A DNA stretch of 64,000 bases from Desmodus rotundus (Eukaryota; Chordata; Mammalia; Chiroptera; Phyllostomidae): contig NC_071397.1 in the NCBI RefSeq assembly GCF_022682495.2, positions 31,015,427 to 31,079,426 on the forward strand. The letters are read 5' to 3'. Under the pieces are notes generated by a model that did no database searches, was not told the DNA's origin, and saw nothing but the letters and a program-made list of their open reading frames with translations. Below, in pieces: positions 24,931-37,429 of this stretch (positions are counted from its first letter, which is position 1; every line of letters starts with the position of its first letter). Position numbers and translations under genes: made by a program.

Positions 24931-25409
24931 CCTTCTCCTGTGCTTTCCCATTTCTCTCACCCCGGTGCTGGTCTCCTGGCAGGAGGGTGGGGTGCGCAAG
25001 GTGCTGGGCAGGCAGCTGACCACATGAGTGCTGAAGCGGTGCAGCCTGCGGGGGTCGTGCTGGCAGCTCATGGGGTCACACGTGCATTACAAGTGCCAAG
25101 TGGCTAAGATGCAAAACCTCACTGTGGGACCCTACTCTTGCTCACGAGAAAGCCCTTTAATAGGACGTGATTTATTAGCCCTGAGCATTACTGCCCTGAT
25201 ATTTCTTACATAACTAGGGGAGCCACATAGAATTTAATAAAGTAAGCAACATCTTTTTATTTCATTTCACTTAAATGGCTTCATTATGTAGTTTATTTAA
25301 AACTGTGTTTACAAATTGTGGCTATTTAACAGTTTTCAAATTTATGAGATGATACATAGCAAATTACTGAGTACTTTTTCACTTTATAATTTTATAATAC
25401 TCTAGCTAC

Positions 25410-25424
25410 AAAAAAAAAAAAAAC
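25410..25424. repeat. Poly(A) run
   Basis: About 13-14 A residues. No SINE body is attached that I can recognise. Confidence 0.8.
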
Positions 25425-25443
25425 ACTCTTGACAGAAGCAGTT

Positions 25444-25672
25444 TAATCATACTGTGTGTGTAAGAGAGAAGAGGGAGGGAGAGGGAGAAGGAGACAGAGA
25501 GGCTGTGTGGGGAGGGAGGGGGAGAGAGAGAGAGGACTTCGCAGAGAGCTCCCTCCAATACCCTGCCCAGAGACAGCACAGGTTACTTACACCAGCTCAG
25601 AGCTGCTTCAGCTCCCAGTCTTCTCCTGAGACCAACTTAATGCTGATTCTTCATTTTTTCAAGATAAACAAG
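25444..25672 (+). other. Exon-like segment with perfect splice donor (unproven)
   Basis: A GA-rich start (25456-25540), then a mixed-composition stretch ending AACAAG followed by GTAAGTCC at 25673, an exact match to the donor consensus. Joined to RIMS1 exon b, the RIMS1 frame has TGA about 45 bases upstream of the donor and no Met after it. The frame starting MLILHFFKINK would instead meet a stop soon after the junction. It could only be a non-coding first exon, with translation from the MAAEM cluster of exon b. It may equally be chance. Confidence 0.25.
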
Positions 25673-25679
25673 GTAAGTC

Positions 25680-27530
25680 CATGTTACATGTCTGAATGTA
25701 TTAAGTCCTAATAGGAGTCTATTAATTTAAAATTTTTCGTGAAATTAGAACCAAAAGCCAAATTTCTGTGTTTGAAGCTTTCGATGATGTCCTAACAGTT
25801 TTCAAACAAAGCTAGTGTTATGCTTGAGATTACTGATAACGTAATGAAAAATAAAAATGTAAAAAGTATTATGTGGTATAATAGAATAATGTTGCTACTG
25901 TATAAAATTTTATAATGTATAAAATGATGTCTAAATATGGTTAACTTCAAATGTATAGTTAAAGGATTTAAATGCTGAATCTGAAATTGAACAGTGCTTC
26001 AACTTATTAGTACCAAAACACACATCGCAAAGTTATATTTTTCTTTAAAGTAATTTCATTTATATTTAAAATTGTGTCAACTTGTTGCCTACCTATAGCC
26101 CTCGCACATGTAACTAAATGCAAATATTTTATATGGACATTAATTTTGAAAATGTAGCAGTATATTTATTTGTTCTGCATTTTGAAGTTATAAATCTTAT
26201 TTTCTATTTGGGCTCCAAATATTTTCCTTTCATTTTATTATGTTCACCCATGGACTATAAAAGTGTAACATTTTTGTTTGAATAACTTATGATGACTCAT
26301 ATCAACTGTGTTATTTGAAATAAGTTATACTTTCTCCCTAAGACTACCTATTTAGGAAGATCTTTCCCAGCAGTATTTCAGAGAAAACAGTTAAAATTCT
26401 CAAGTGAGAACTATGTTTTAATTATCTTTAGATCAGGAAAAAACATATATGTTAAGAATGTAAACAAATTTCAAAAACAGACTTTTTATGCTTTTGGATA
26501 AATTATGAGAAGTATAATCTGGTAAGTGTTTTTCTTAATCTTTTTCTTACTCACTCATGCTGATGTCAACAAATAGTCTGGCTGCCATCGCAAGTATTGT
26601 CATTACTGAAGTGTGTGCCAGAGAGTGCTTTGGAAACGGACAGCCTTATGTATATTCCACACCAGTGCTGTTCTCCAGAGACTAAGCATGTAATTATGTG
26701 CTCAGATAAAACCGAGGCTCGTCAGCAACTTCCTGTCTTGCTTCCTTCAAAAAAAAACCTCAATCAGAATACATTATCAAAGAAAGCCTTCCACATATTG
26801 CTTCTGGGTTTTTAATATTATTTTTATATTATTTTATACTATTTTAATATATTTTTTAGTTTATATTCTGAGTATTACTTGCAGGGAATTAATCCCTAAT
26901 TTTAGTTTCAATCAACACAAAGTTTATCTTAAGAAGCAGCGCTTACCCATGGAAAGAAAGCATAAATATACTTAGAATGGCTTTGATACATTTGTGATTT
27001 ATATCTTTCCCTCCCCTAACTCCTAACTTAGTTTAAGTTATTTGTCTTAAAAAGAATCTTAACATCTGTTTGCTTTTATGCCATCATATGAACCAGCTGA
27101 GTGAAATGTCATCTTGTTTCTTACCTGTGCTTCTTATCAACGGTAAAAAAAGCTCATTTTTTTCTCCCTCCCACTTTAAAGTTGGTATAAGACCAACAGT
27201 GCAGAATCAGTGTGGTACGGAATGTGTCTCTTTTACCTGATTGACCAATTAATAGAAACTACTTTGGGCTTCTGTGAAGATGTATATAATTAATGCTGTA
27301 AGCTTCAATAACTGAGCCAATCAGCAACTCCCTCGATCAACATTTGCTTAGCCCAACTTTTTCACAAATACTCAGTGGAAGAGACACAAACACATAAATT
27401 CACATGAAAAGTTACATAAAAGTAAAAGATTTTACTGAAGGTCTGTCACATTAATCTAAGTGTTTTCACAGAGCAGTTCATAGTCAATTACCAGTTTGCT
27501 TATAGGGAAATAATCACGATAGGAGTTTAG
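25680..27530 (+). other. Intron stretch, very AT-rich, no recognised element
   Basis: No exon or repeat assigned. The segment 27110-27400 has a more even composition and no repeat signature. Confidence 0.4.
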
Positions 27531-27534
27531 AAAG

Positions 27535-27860
27535 CAGAATGACACAGTGAAGGCTGGTCAAACTGGGTTGTAAGTGGAGATGCTTTGAGGCGCCCTTAAA
27601 GGACTGGTAAGGAAAAGACAGGAAGCACATCTGAAGGAGGTGGGAGGTATGGGGAAAGCCTGGAGGCAGACAGTGTCAGCTCACGGAGAGAGAGCAGGAT
27701 GTTACCAGCGTGGCTAGGGCAGAAGGCTGCTCTCAGGGAGCAGAGGGAAATATGGCAGAGTTGGTGGGAATGAAATATGGGTGCACTGTACGTGGTGTGT
27801 GCTGGGCTGTGGGAGAGCCAGTGAGAAAGGAGGAGGAGACCAACATCTTTATGGAAGTTA
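27535..27860 (-). mobile_element. L2 LINE fragment, reverse (decayed)
   Basis: GA-rich sequence with AGGAAAAGACAGGAAGCACA, CAGCGTGGCTAGGGCAGAAG and TGGGAGAGCCAGTGAGAAAG, in the style of reverse L2. Assignment is tentative. Confidence 0.4.
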
Positions 27861-28054
27861 ATCTGTTGCGGTTATACAAACCCAATTAGAATGACAAGAG
27901 TCTCACCAAGGGGAGACCAGTTGGAACAACAAGGAAGGAACTGGGAGGGGAGATAAGGCAGAGTATAACAGACCGTGTTTTATCATGGAAAGATGGAAGG
28001 TTTTTTTAACAGAAATGGGAAATTAGTAGAGAAGGCCGGTAGGTCTGTAAACCT

Positions 28055-28440
28055 CTACCAGTCAGGGTCCAACAAGAGAAGCAGAGTCTGTAAGAGATTC
28101 ATTACAAGGAATTGGCTGAAGTGGCTGTGGGGGCTGGCTCGGCATGACTGAAGTGCACAGGGCAGGTGTGAGGAAGGGCTGGCTAGAACTCAGCCACTGG
28201 CTGAAGCTGCAGACCACGGGTAGAATTTCTTCATCAGGGAAACCTCCCTTTTGCTCTTAGAGCCTTTCAACTCACTGAACCAGGCCCATCCACATTGTCT
28301 GAAATAATCTCTCTTATTTAAAGTCAACTGGTTATGAACTCTAATCACACCTACAAAATGCCTTCATAGCTACACCTAAATTTGTGTTTGATTGAGTGAC
28401 TGGAAACTGTAGCCTAGTCAAGTTAATATATCGTAAGGCC
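28055..28440. mobile_element. LTR-type interspersed repeat, decayed
   Basis: TACCAGTCAGGGTCCAACAA, TTCATTACAAGGAATTGGCT, CAGGCCCATCCACATTGTCT and GTAGCCTAGTCAAGTTAATA follow the order of a common mammalian LTR read in reverse. Subfamily not assigned. Confidence 0.6.
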
Positions 28441-28700
28441 ATCAGAAACCTCCAAAACCCTATAAACTCCAAGGTTCTGGTAGGATTTCTTAACTGAAAA
28501 TGGCCAGAAGTCTATTAGAAATTCAGAATTTAAGCTCAGTAAAGTTATTAGCGTGTGCAATAACCACGCTGGGAGTTATCCACATGGAGGTAACATCATG
28601 CCAGTCAAGAGAGTTGATGGGGGATCTCAGAGAAGGCTGTAAACTTCTATGTCAGAAATGAATTCTGGGGAGAAACCGCTTTTAAGGGTCAGGTTAACAA

Positions 28701-28944
28701 AGAGTTAACTGCCTGACCAATGTGGCTCAGTTGGTTGGAATGTCATCCCACAGACCAAAAGGTCACCTTTTTGACTCCCAGTCAGGGCACATGCCTGGCT
28801 TGCAGGTTCAGTCCTGACCGGGGTGCATGTAGGAGGCAACTGACGTTTCTCTCACATCTATGTTTTTCTGTCTCCCCCTTCCTTTCTCTATCTCTCTGGA
28901 ACAATACATATGTATTTTTAAAAAAAACAGAAGGAGAGTTAGCT
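28701..28944 (+). mobile_element. Ves-type SINE with target-site duplication
   Basis: The head reads GTGGCTCAGTTGGTTGGAAT and the body CCCAGTCAGGGCACATGCCT, with a CT-rich tract and A-rich end. Direct repeats AGAGTTAACT (28701-28710) and AGAGTTAGCT (28935-28944) flank it with one mismatch, so the element proper is about 28711-28934. Confidence 0.9.
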
Positions 28945-28949
28945 AAAGG

Positions 28950-30010
28950 TAGAGAAGATTAAATAGTTAAGGGAACCCATGGCTGTTCCTTTCTTTGCAA
29001 TACTTTCTCACTCATTTACCAAGGTTTCCAAGGCAGCAGGAACGTGGGTGTGGCTCCCCTCTTGCCTCCTGGATCCAGAGATCCCAAGAGAATTTGCGCT
29101 GTGAAAAAAACAGTGGTATTTATTGTGAACTTTTAAAGTACATTTTGAAGAAGATTGCAAGTATCTCAGACACAAAGAATGACAGACAGACACACACACA
29201 CATCAGCTAGTAAGAAATTAGAGGCACAACTCTTCTGATTACTGAATGGAGAAGCCTTCTGGGGACCTTTGCCCCACAGTCTTGAATGCTCTTTCCCTTC
29301 CTCAACTGTGTAGCCAAGTTTTTGTTTAATCTTCCAGGTATGTCTCTAGTATCTTCTCCTCTGTGAGAAGTTCCTTTGCTCGCCTAACAGAGATGCTAAC
29401 TTCATCCCATGTCCCATCACCCACCGAGGCATGTTACACTTCTCACTGTGCTCAAATAGAATTGCTTACATGTTCTCCTCCCCCACCAGGCCATGAGCAT
29501 CTTTCAGTTTTAAATTCACTGGGGCCTGTAACAACACTATTTAAATGCTTAACATATATTTGGGAGATGAAGGGTGGGTATGTATGTCTGTATATTAGAA
29601 AAAATGTATAGAAGGCAGACCAATATATATGTTTATAAACAATTTGTGTATGCAGAAATTTTTTACGTTCTGAGGTTTTAAAAGTAGAATTTAAGAGAAC
29701 AGGGTGGAAAAGAAAGGGGAGCTTACGGGAGGGATGCTGCAGAGGGGGAGGGAGACCCTTGTCCTAACACAGGAAGAGAGGAGAGGTTCTAGTGAGTAAG
29801 GATTCAAGCTGGGAGGGAGGGAGGATGGGAGACTCTGTCTTCCCAGGAGAATAAAAGACAAATTGATTTGAGGTCAACTAAAATGTGCCTTCTCCGAAGA
29901 AGAGATTTTCCTTGATGTGAAAAACCTGAAATTTTTTAACTGTATTTGTCAATTTAACTTTAATGTAAAGCATTTAAAGTGTGTGTTAATGAAAGTGCTT
30001 TTTCTCTCCT
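28950..30010 (+). other. Intron stretch, possible weak L2 at 29250-29530
   Basis: Part of 29250-29530 (TCTCCTCTGTGAGAAGTTCC, then a CTTCTCACTGTGC run) resembles the CT-rich L2 body on the + strand. The rest, including GA-rich 29690-29840, is unassigned. Confidence 0.35.
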
Positions 30011-30018
30011 TTTTCTTC

Positions 30019-30083
30019 GTGTGTGCGTGCATGTGTGTGTATGTGTGTATGAGAGAGATAGAGAGAGACAGACAGACAGACAG
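30019..30083. repeat. (TG)n(GA)n(GACA)n compound microsatellite
   Basis: TG repeats with CG and CA interruptions, then GA, then four GACA units. Confidence 0.95.
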
Positions 30084-30089
30084 TTGTGG

Positions 30090-31530
30090 GTCGTTCTTAT
30101 GCTAATTTGTCAAATTGACAGTTCAACTCTGGGTCTCCACAGCCCTGTGCTAGCCTAGTGTTGGTTACAGATGCTGCTAAGTCAAAATAGGTCCTCTCAT
30201 CAAGAAGTTGAAAATATTTGCAAGTAGTGGAATTTATGAAGATAATTATTCTACTGTGGGTTGCAAGAAAGCCAGAATATCATCAACATCATATTGCAAT
30301 GCCCTTGAGAGGAAAATATAAAGGGTAAAGGAAGTATCTTGTTCTGTAATTAGTATTGCGGGTGTAGATTTCCGTGCTATTTAACTTCTACAGAATTAGA
30401 CATTTCTCATCGGAATTGTTTAATGTGTTCCTGAGATAATTCATTTCACCTTCCAGAGTTCTTTTGAATTTTTAAATGTTTTTTGCCTTTAATTTAGCAA
30501 ATTAGAGATAAAGATTTCAAATCCATAAAGATGTTTTCTTATTGATTTAGAATTTGAATGGTTATTATCTTTCAAAAATATAAACTTATTTTGTAGAGAC
30601 ATATAGCTGAAATGAACTTACCAAGAATCCAGGGTACCAGGGGCGTATAGTACTATTCTCCTATTGTACATTTTCAGCGAAATTTTCAAGAATTGCAAAC
30701 GGAATTTTCCTGTCTCTAAGGAGAACACCAGCACTGAGTGATTTCTCTGAACTGTGTCGAATCTGCAGTGATTGGGTTCCCATTCATTCGAGGGCACTAT
30801 GTATAGCTGCCCCCAGGTTCCTCCACTTATTACATGATGATTCATTGGAGCAAAGAGGCAGTGAAGTCCTGGTGACTGCACTTGGCCTTTTAAGATGTAA
30901 ACACTTGGAGTGTGACAATGTGTGTTCTTTCTGAAACAATCTTAGGAACAAAGGACAGTCCACTCAGCGCTTCACTGCTTTCACAATGAGACGTTTTTTT
31001 TCTTTTTACAAAATCGAATTGACGTCTCATCCACGGTAAAGGGCAGACCAAGACTGGGAGCAGAATGGCCCAGGCTTCACCCTCCACCTCGGCTTTAAGG
31101 GGCCTGTGTGGCCACAAGCTAAGGATGTGACCTTGCTTCCCTAGGTTCTCTAAACAGAAAGTTAGGATGAGACCACTATATTTTTAAAGTTCTGGTGCTA
31201 AGTTTCAGGTGCATTCTATTCTAAAATAAATCAATTTAATCCACTTATCATATACATTTCAGGATTTCAGCCCAATGTTTACTTTTGGGTTATTTTAATC
31301 CTTACTTGATGTGGATTGAGAATAAATATGTATTGCCCATATAAGATTAGTTTACTGCTTTATTGCATAAGCTTCAACATACATGCAGTATTTAATACTC
31401 TTACAAATTTACTTCTGCTCTAAGGAAAAAAACTTCAGTTCACATAGCTTTGATCGTAGTGCTACCCTTCCAGAAGAGAATGCAAACCCTGCAGGCTTGG
31501 CCGTGCTCCCTCGTCCCCACTCGTCCAAGT
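30090..31530 (+). other. Intron stretch without recognised elements
   Basis: No exon or repeat assigned. Confidence 0.45.
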
Positions 31531-31538
31531 GCAGCATC

Positions 31539-31903
31539 TTAGTCTTCTCAGGTTGCTGCCACAGAGGCACCGCAGACCAGTTGGTGTGGAAGCAACAAAA
31601 ATGTATTTCGCACAGTTCTGGAGGCCGGAAGTCCAAGACCCAGGACCAGCGCGGCCCGGTTCTGGCGAGGGCCTGCCTCCCGGTCTAGAGAGGGCGGTCC
31701 TCTGGCTGCAGCCTCACAGTTGGAAGGAGCAGGTGAGCCCCTGGGGGTGTCTGTCAACAGGGCTTCGACCCCACTCAGGACGGCTTTGCGGACCTCGGGA
31801 CGCAGTCACCTCCCCAAACCCACCTCCACGTGCTGTCATAGCGAGTGTTAGCTTTCCATATCTGAATGCAGGGGTGGGAGTCACAAACATTCAGTCTACA
31901 GCA
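31539..31903 (-). mobile_element. Solo LTR of MaLR type, reverse
   Basis: TAGTCTTCTCAGGTTGCTGC, AACAAAAATGTATTTCGCAC, AGTTCTGGAGGCCGGAAGTC, a GCAGTCACCTCCCC block and TCACAAACATTCAGTCTACA form the reverse of a MaLR LTR. GC is raised and CpGs remain. The 153-residue frame across it is not a gene. Confidence 0.85.
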
Positions 31904-31909
31904 TGTAGC

Positions 31910-34640
31910 CAAGGCAGGATCGAACATTTTTTTGTGTGGGTAACACCACATGCTACTCTTGGCTTCTCAGACTCTCAGGACTATCATTGATCTATAATCA
32001 ATTTAGTCAGGACAATGCGATGAGAGTAATAAGCAACATCTGAAAAACGAGAGGCAGATAGTAATTGACTTTGCTCACGATGTTAAATAATATCGCATGC
32101 ACCATTTCTTCCTGCCTTTTTGTCGCCACACTCACCCCACTACAGCTCACACGTCTGCTTGGGCACACTCGTCACTTCCCCACAGAATCTTCAAACGCTG
32201 TGTTTGACGTCACGTTGTCAATCCCTCACGTTCCCCGAAATCTAGGTGACTCGGTTCTGTCCTTAGGTAAACCTTGGTCCTCAGGTTTTCCCTTCACCAG
32301 CATAGACTCTAGGATCTTATTGTATTACATGTTTTAAGTTCTTGCCTAATTGTTAAAGATACAAGGTAGCAGGGTAAAAACTAAAGACCTAAAATGTTTC
32401 ATGTTCTGTTTGACCAGTTTTCACCAGCACACATTTTTTGTTTGTATGTTAGGGGTTCTTTTCTTTTGCTCTTTGGATGTGCAACTTGGTTTTGTTACTT
32501 GGCACGTACTCTAACCACAGCCAGTGAAGAAGGAACCCACCAGCAATTTCTCAAATCTCTCAAGCACTCAGACCCGACCAGGTGAACCCTTTTGTACATA
32601 AATGATACTTTTGCCAGTCACGGAGCCACTCTTTGCTTGCCACAGCCAGCCAGCCACCACGTTAGTCCCCAGACCTGTCCCCACGCCTCTCATAACCACT
32701 GTTCACATCCCTCCCCATTGTGCTGCTTGTTCTGCTCATGGCCAAGGTATGGTTTGATCTCAGTGCCAGCCTGAAATGCAGTCATCAGAGCATTTCGCTT
32801 CGTGATGACAGGCTGTTCAGCACCACTCCGTGCTGGGGGCCACCCTCACACCCGTGGTCTTTTTGTCACAGGAAAGTTGAGCTCTTTCTTTTTCTTCTGC
32901 TCCCCAGCCCCCACTTACTAATTCATTCTTCTCTCCTCTCAGAATCTGCCAGATTTCTGCTGAATTTAATAACTTAACTCCTTCTATGCCTACTAGCTAA
33001 TCCCAGTGCCTTTTCCCTCCTTTAAACCCTAAATACCTTTCTGATCAGTCAGTAAATAGATGTAACTCTTTTTCATTCTCAGTTCCAGTCCTCTAGACTA
33101 GGCATGTCAGCTGAGTATTAGAAAGAAATGAAGCTGATGACCTAACATACCAACTGGATGTAGTTGGTAATCAGAAATCCAAATAAATCTGCAATTATGA
33201 TAGAATGGACTGATGTGGGACATTTCCAGAAGGTAACGATTTGGGAGTGTACAGTACTTCTGACTTTCCCAGTTGGTCCTGCTTCCTCCGGAAGGACACG
33301 TGGAATCTCCTGTGTTGTCTGCAGGTCTCTAGGGGCCGTGGGGCAAGGCTGGGCAGGCTGGGCCGATGAGCACGGGCTGTTTGTAACTGAGATACCGCCT
33401 GCATGGGCTCTCGGCGGTATTTTCTTGCTGCTGACTCCCTGGAGTTCACTGGTGCACATGTTTGTAATCTTTGCCAGTGGAATTAGAGTATCCCATCTGC
33501 CAGTAAAATTCTGAATGCCCTTATTGATGCAATGGAAACTGGATTATTTATTTTACTACTACCAATAGTAAAGCTCTCTCTCTGACCACCAGCATTTCTT
33601 ACCTCCTATTTTGTAAATGCAAGAGGAAAGAGAGAGCTGTTAGGGCCTCTGAATTTACTTTCTCATTTCCCTGAAAATTCTGGAGTCAAAATATGATTCC
33701 CAATTTTATAGTTTTAAAAAGGCTGATCTTGTACTGCAATTTTCTTTGGAGCCCTTGCTCAAATCAAATCTTAGGAAATAATGTTTTCACTTGGTATTAA
33801 AAATTCTTAGACAAATACCCAGTTATGTGATCATAACCCAGACAGTACAGTACGTGCTGGCGCGGCCTGTTTTACTCTGCGAAGTGCAAGGCTGCCACCC
33901 CGGGCCTCCTCCTCTGCCACCCCGGTGCTACCCTCCCTGGTTTTCTTTGAGAATATGCTTCCTGGGTGCACAGGCTCTGCGGCCCCATAGTGCCAACGTC
34001 CAGATCGTCACCCTGGGCGACAGAAGTGAGGATGAGTCTTCAGAGACACACACTCCCAGTAGATCTATACTTCTGTAGACCTTCCTTCTTCTTGGACCCC
34101 CAAGTTCCCTGAACTGATATCAGGGGGCGGCGGACTCTAGGACCGAGAATAGGAATTGCTGACCCACATAGGACTTCCTTGGGTTTTTAACGATCAAAAT
34201 TTATCACAAGTCTTTTCAGAGCCTGACCAAAACTCCAAAACTCCAAAAATACCCAACTGTTTTCTTCTAGTGATAATTCTTCAAATGGGTGAAACTGAGG
34301 GATTCATTGTATTCCGAAGCGTGAGACAGTTTTACAAATGAGAGGTTCTAGGCTTTCCCAAATCCCCAATCAAGACATGGAAGCCCACATAGTATTTTTC
34401 ATTTAAAACTTATAATCCAAGCTAACAAAACGCTAAATTGGTTTTTGGTTGTCTACTTTGACAAAATATCTTTGTAGTGACCAAGGTGTCGAAGTTTCAG
34501 TTTAGAATTCTGACTGCTCAGAGTTCTGTGCTTGAACTTGGCTTACCCATCTCGTACCGAGATGGGCTGCCCATCATCCCCTTCTGTTCCCACGTGTTGG
34601 CTCTGTCCTGCACCCCGAGGGGTCTTGCACACGTGTTAAG
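31910..34640 (+). other. Intron stretch without recognised elements
   Basis: CT-rich around 32500-33000. Overlapping frames on both strands at 33142-33514 have no support. Confidence 0.4.
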
Positions 34641-34859
34641 TATGCCCATACCCTCTTGGACTTTAGCGTATGCACATTGGTGTTGCTTTTGATCCTTGGA
34701 GGCTGGGTCCCAGACAGACACATGGGCTAGCCTTGCACGTGAACTTGGGGCCATTTGAGCAGGAAACTCTAGGATCTGGAGGCTTAGTTCAGAAAGACAG
34801 ACATGGCTCCAGGTGGGCACGAGATCCGGGTGGGTACACCCTCCTGATCGTGGGGAAGG

Positions 34860-34965
34860 GAAGGCTACCTGCTATGTGAGGCGGTGAGGCCATACAGGGC
34901 CTTTAAGCCCTGAGCAGAGGGTTTGATGGTGGGACCGAGACGGTCTTTTCACAGCACCTTCTGTA
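34860..34965 (-). mobile_element. L2 LINE fragment, reverse
   Basis: GAGGCCATACAGGGCCTTTA, AGCCCTGAGCAGAGGGTTTG and ATGGTGGGACC: reverse L2 style. Short and tentative. Confidence 0.4.
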
Positions 34966-35227
34966 GAACATGTTCTGATTAACTGTATTGATTAACACAT
35001 TTGACAATTTGATATTTGTCAAATTTTATCTTATATACAGGCCCTTTAGACCCATGAAGCTTGTTAGGATATCACAGCCAATGCTGAGAGGGAAATAAAA
35101 ATTCCTTGTAAGGTGAGGTCTGCCTTTAAAAGCTAGTCAAACCCATTGCATTCTGTCCCTGGGGCATCCGTCTTTCAGTAACTGTCTCAGAAGTTGTTCC
35201 AAGTCGATGCCCCGCTCCTTCCACACA

Positions 35228-35267
35228 GACACATGCACACACACGCACACACACACACACACACACG
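35228..35267. repeat. (CA)n microsatellite
   Basis: About 18 CA units with TG and CG interruptions. Confidence 0.95.
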
Positions 35268-35269
35268 CC

Positions 35270-36100
35270 TCTGCCCCTCCACTGCGGCCGGGGAAGCCTA
35301 GGCCCAAATGCGACACATGAGTCCCTGCTTTGCTGCTGGTTAAAGCTACACTGAGTTCCCCAGATCAGAAGCTACCCAGTTGCCCCTCTGCACCCACTGT
35401 TCGAATGCCTAATGTGGCTTGGAATTTCAACGCGGGGCCAGCTGTCAGCAGTGACTAGTTACATATGACAGGTCTCTCCTAGATTAGTTGCACCTTTGTT
35501 TCCAAATCCCTGCCTGTCTCTTTAAGTTGCCCTGTTGAGTCTCCTCAAAGAATTTCTTATTGCCACATAGCTCATATTTCAAATCAGTTTTCAGTTTTGA
35601 TTAGAATGCATCTAATCTGTTTCAAGGGATGTGGTGAGAGGCACAGAGAACCTGCTCTGTTTTACAGGGTACAGAAAGCGGTCGCACTCGTCTCCTCTGT
35701 GATCGCAGACTCGCATTCCCACCCAGCACAAGCAGTGCAGGTAATCACTGCTCCGTAATCAGAACGTCAGGTTTGCACGTTCGTTTCAGAACACTGGGCT
35801 GCCAGGAGAGGACCCATCTGTTCATCGTACCCTGCAAGACACCCTGTACAATGACGGCACTTAATGAACACTGCGTATTTCTGGTTCTCTCCTTCTAATC
35901 CTACATTCTCTGAGACTTCATAGGGAAGAAGAATTTCTATTAACTCTGTTGTTAGAAGAGCCTATGCTTTTAAGTATGAAACTACTATAGAGAACCAATT
36001 TAATAACCCAAATCTCAGATCTAAAGATAAGAATAGAGAGTACTCTTCACAAAGCTACTATTTTACTTTTTTAATTCATACCGGGTTTTATTTAGAACAC
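35270..36100 (+). other. Intron stretch without recognised elements
   Basis: No exon or repeat assigned. Confidence 0.45.
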
Positions 36101-36104
36101 TATG

Positions 36105-36390
36105 TACTATGCCATAGGATAGGCTGCTGCAGCAAGACACCCCTGGATATAGTGGCTTAGTCAAGCTTGTCACATAATAGTCCAGGTGGACAGTCCAGTC
36201 TGGAGCTGGGGCAGTGGCTCCATCCCGTCAGGGCCGCAGGCTCTGCCGGCATCAGGTGCTGCCGTCCTGAGGCCCAAAGCAGCCGCTGCAGCTCCACTGT
36301 CATGGCCCCGTGCCATCGGGAGGGGAGAAGGAAGGGGAAACGTGGCCAGGCCTATTGCCAGAAGAATGATGGAAGTTCTGTCTCCAACAA
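36105..36390. mobile_element. Decayed interspersed repeat, family unassigned
   Basis: GGCTGCTGCAGCAAGACACC, ATATAGTGGCTTAGTCAAGC and GTGGCTCCATCCCGTCAGGG recall the start of a mammalian LTR or DNA repeat beginning GCTGCTGCAACAAA. Overlapping frames on both strands are artefacts. Confidence 0.4.
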
Positions 36391-36604
36391 AGGGTAAGAA
36401 TGGATGCGGGGTGTGGGGGGGGATGAGTAGTCTCGTGACACATTGCGACTTCGTTATGCTCCGTTCTGAATGGCATGTTGAGTTAAATATGAGGCACAGA
36501 CAGATGTGCTTTGAGTAGAGCAAGGGGAGTTAGTGTCATTGAACTGAGAGACCTGGTCTATGCAAAATACTTTGAGATCTCATTGTGTAACAACAGGTAA
36601 TTTA

Positions 36605-36828
36605 AGCAGGTGCCAGGCCCTGTGCTGAGGGCTTTACGTGGATTGCCTCATTTGCCACTCAAAATAATCCTAAAACCAAGGTGTTATCATCCCCTCCCCA
36701 TTCCATAGGTGCAGAGAGCAAGGCACAGAGCGGCTAGGGAATCTGCCTGCAGGCACGGGACTGATAAGCAGTCCAGCGTAGAGCTGGCCCTCGAACCCAG
36801 ACATCCTGGCTCCAGAGCCGCCCCCAAA
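36605..36828 (-). mobile_element. MIR SINE, nearly complete, reverse
   Basis: GTGCCAGGCCCTGTGCTGAG, TTTGCCACTCAAAATAATCC, CATTCCATAGGTGCAGAGAG and CCTCGAACCCAGACATCCTG follow reverse MIR throughout. Confidence 0.9.
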
Positions 36829-37429
36829 CCACTCCCGTCCATCCGCCATATGGAGTATTAGGCTGCCTTTTGAAATGGGATAGGAGGAAAGATTCCCTAA
36901 AGAGTAATAGCTTGAGTTTAAAGAAAAATTTTAAAAAGAAAACGTGAAACATACCATAAAACATTTGCTTCTTTCTAGGTTTCAGCCTGAAGTGTTGCTT
37001 TATTTTTACAGTCAGGATGGAAAATTATAAGGAGATATTCTAGGTTTATACTTAATAAATGAAATCCAGCTTTATTTAAAATGTTAATTTAAACCCAAAA
37101 CAAGAGTAAATAAAAGACTTTATCTAAATGTGATATATTATTCCTAGCAAATAAATCTGAGGCCTTACACTTTTGAACATCAGGAGTTGTTCGTAAATTA
37201 CTTAGCTATATTCATCCAACGCTTCCGACCACCTTTTAATAAAGGAGACCCGAAACACGTCCGTCCTAGTATTGGGGGCTCAGTTTCATCCTCAGACTGA
37301 ATCATAGGTGATTTTTTATCTTTAGGTGCTTTAAATTATATGTACATCATCACTTTTATTAAATAAGATGACTTTAAAGTGTTCAAATAACAGTATCTTA
37401 CCCCTTAGATGTATTACTTTGCTTGAGCT

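Noticed and set aside
31529..31990. 153-residue open frame on the + strand
   Set aside because: It lies over a reverse MaLR LTR. GC-rich LTR sequence gives chance frames; there are no exon signals.
35228..35267. Possible CRISPR-like short repeats and other microsatellites
   Set aside because: Simple sequence repeats in a mammalian intron; no repeat-spacer structure anywhere in the window.
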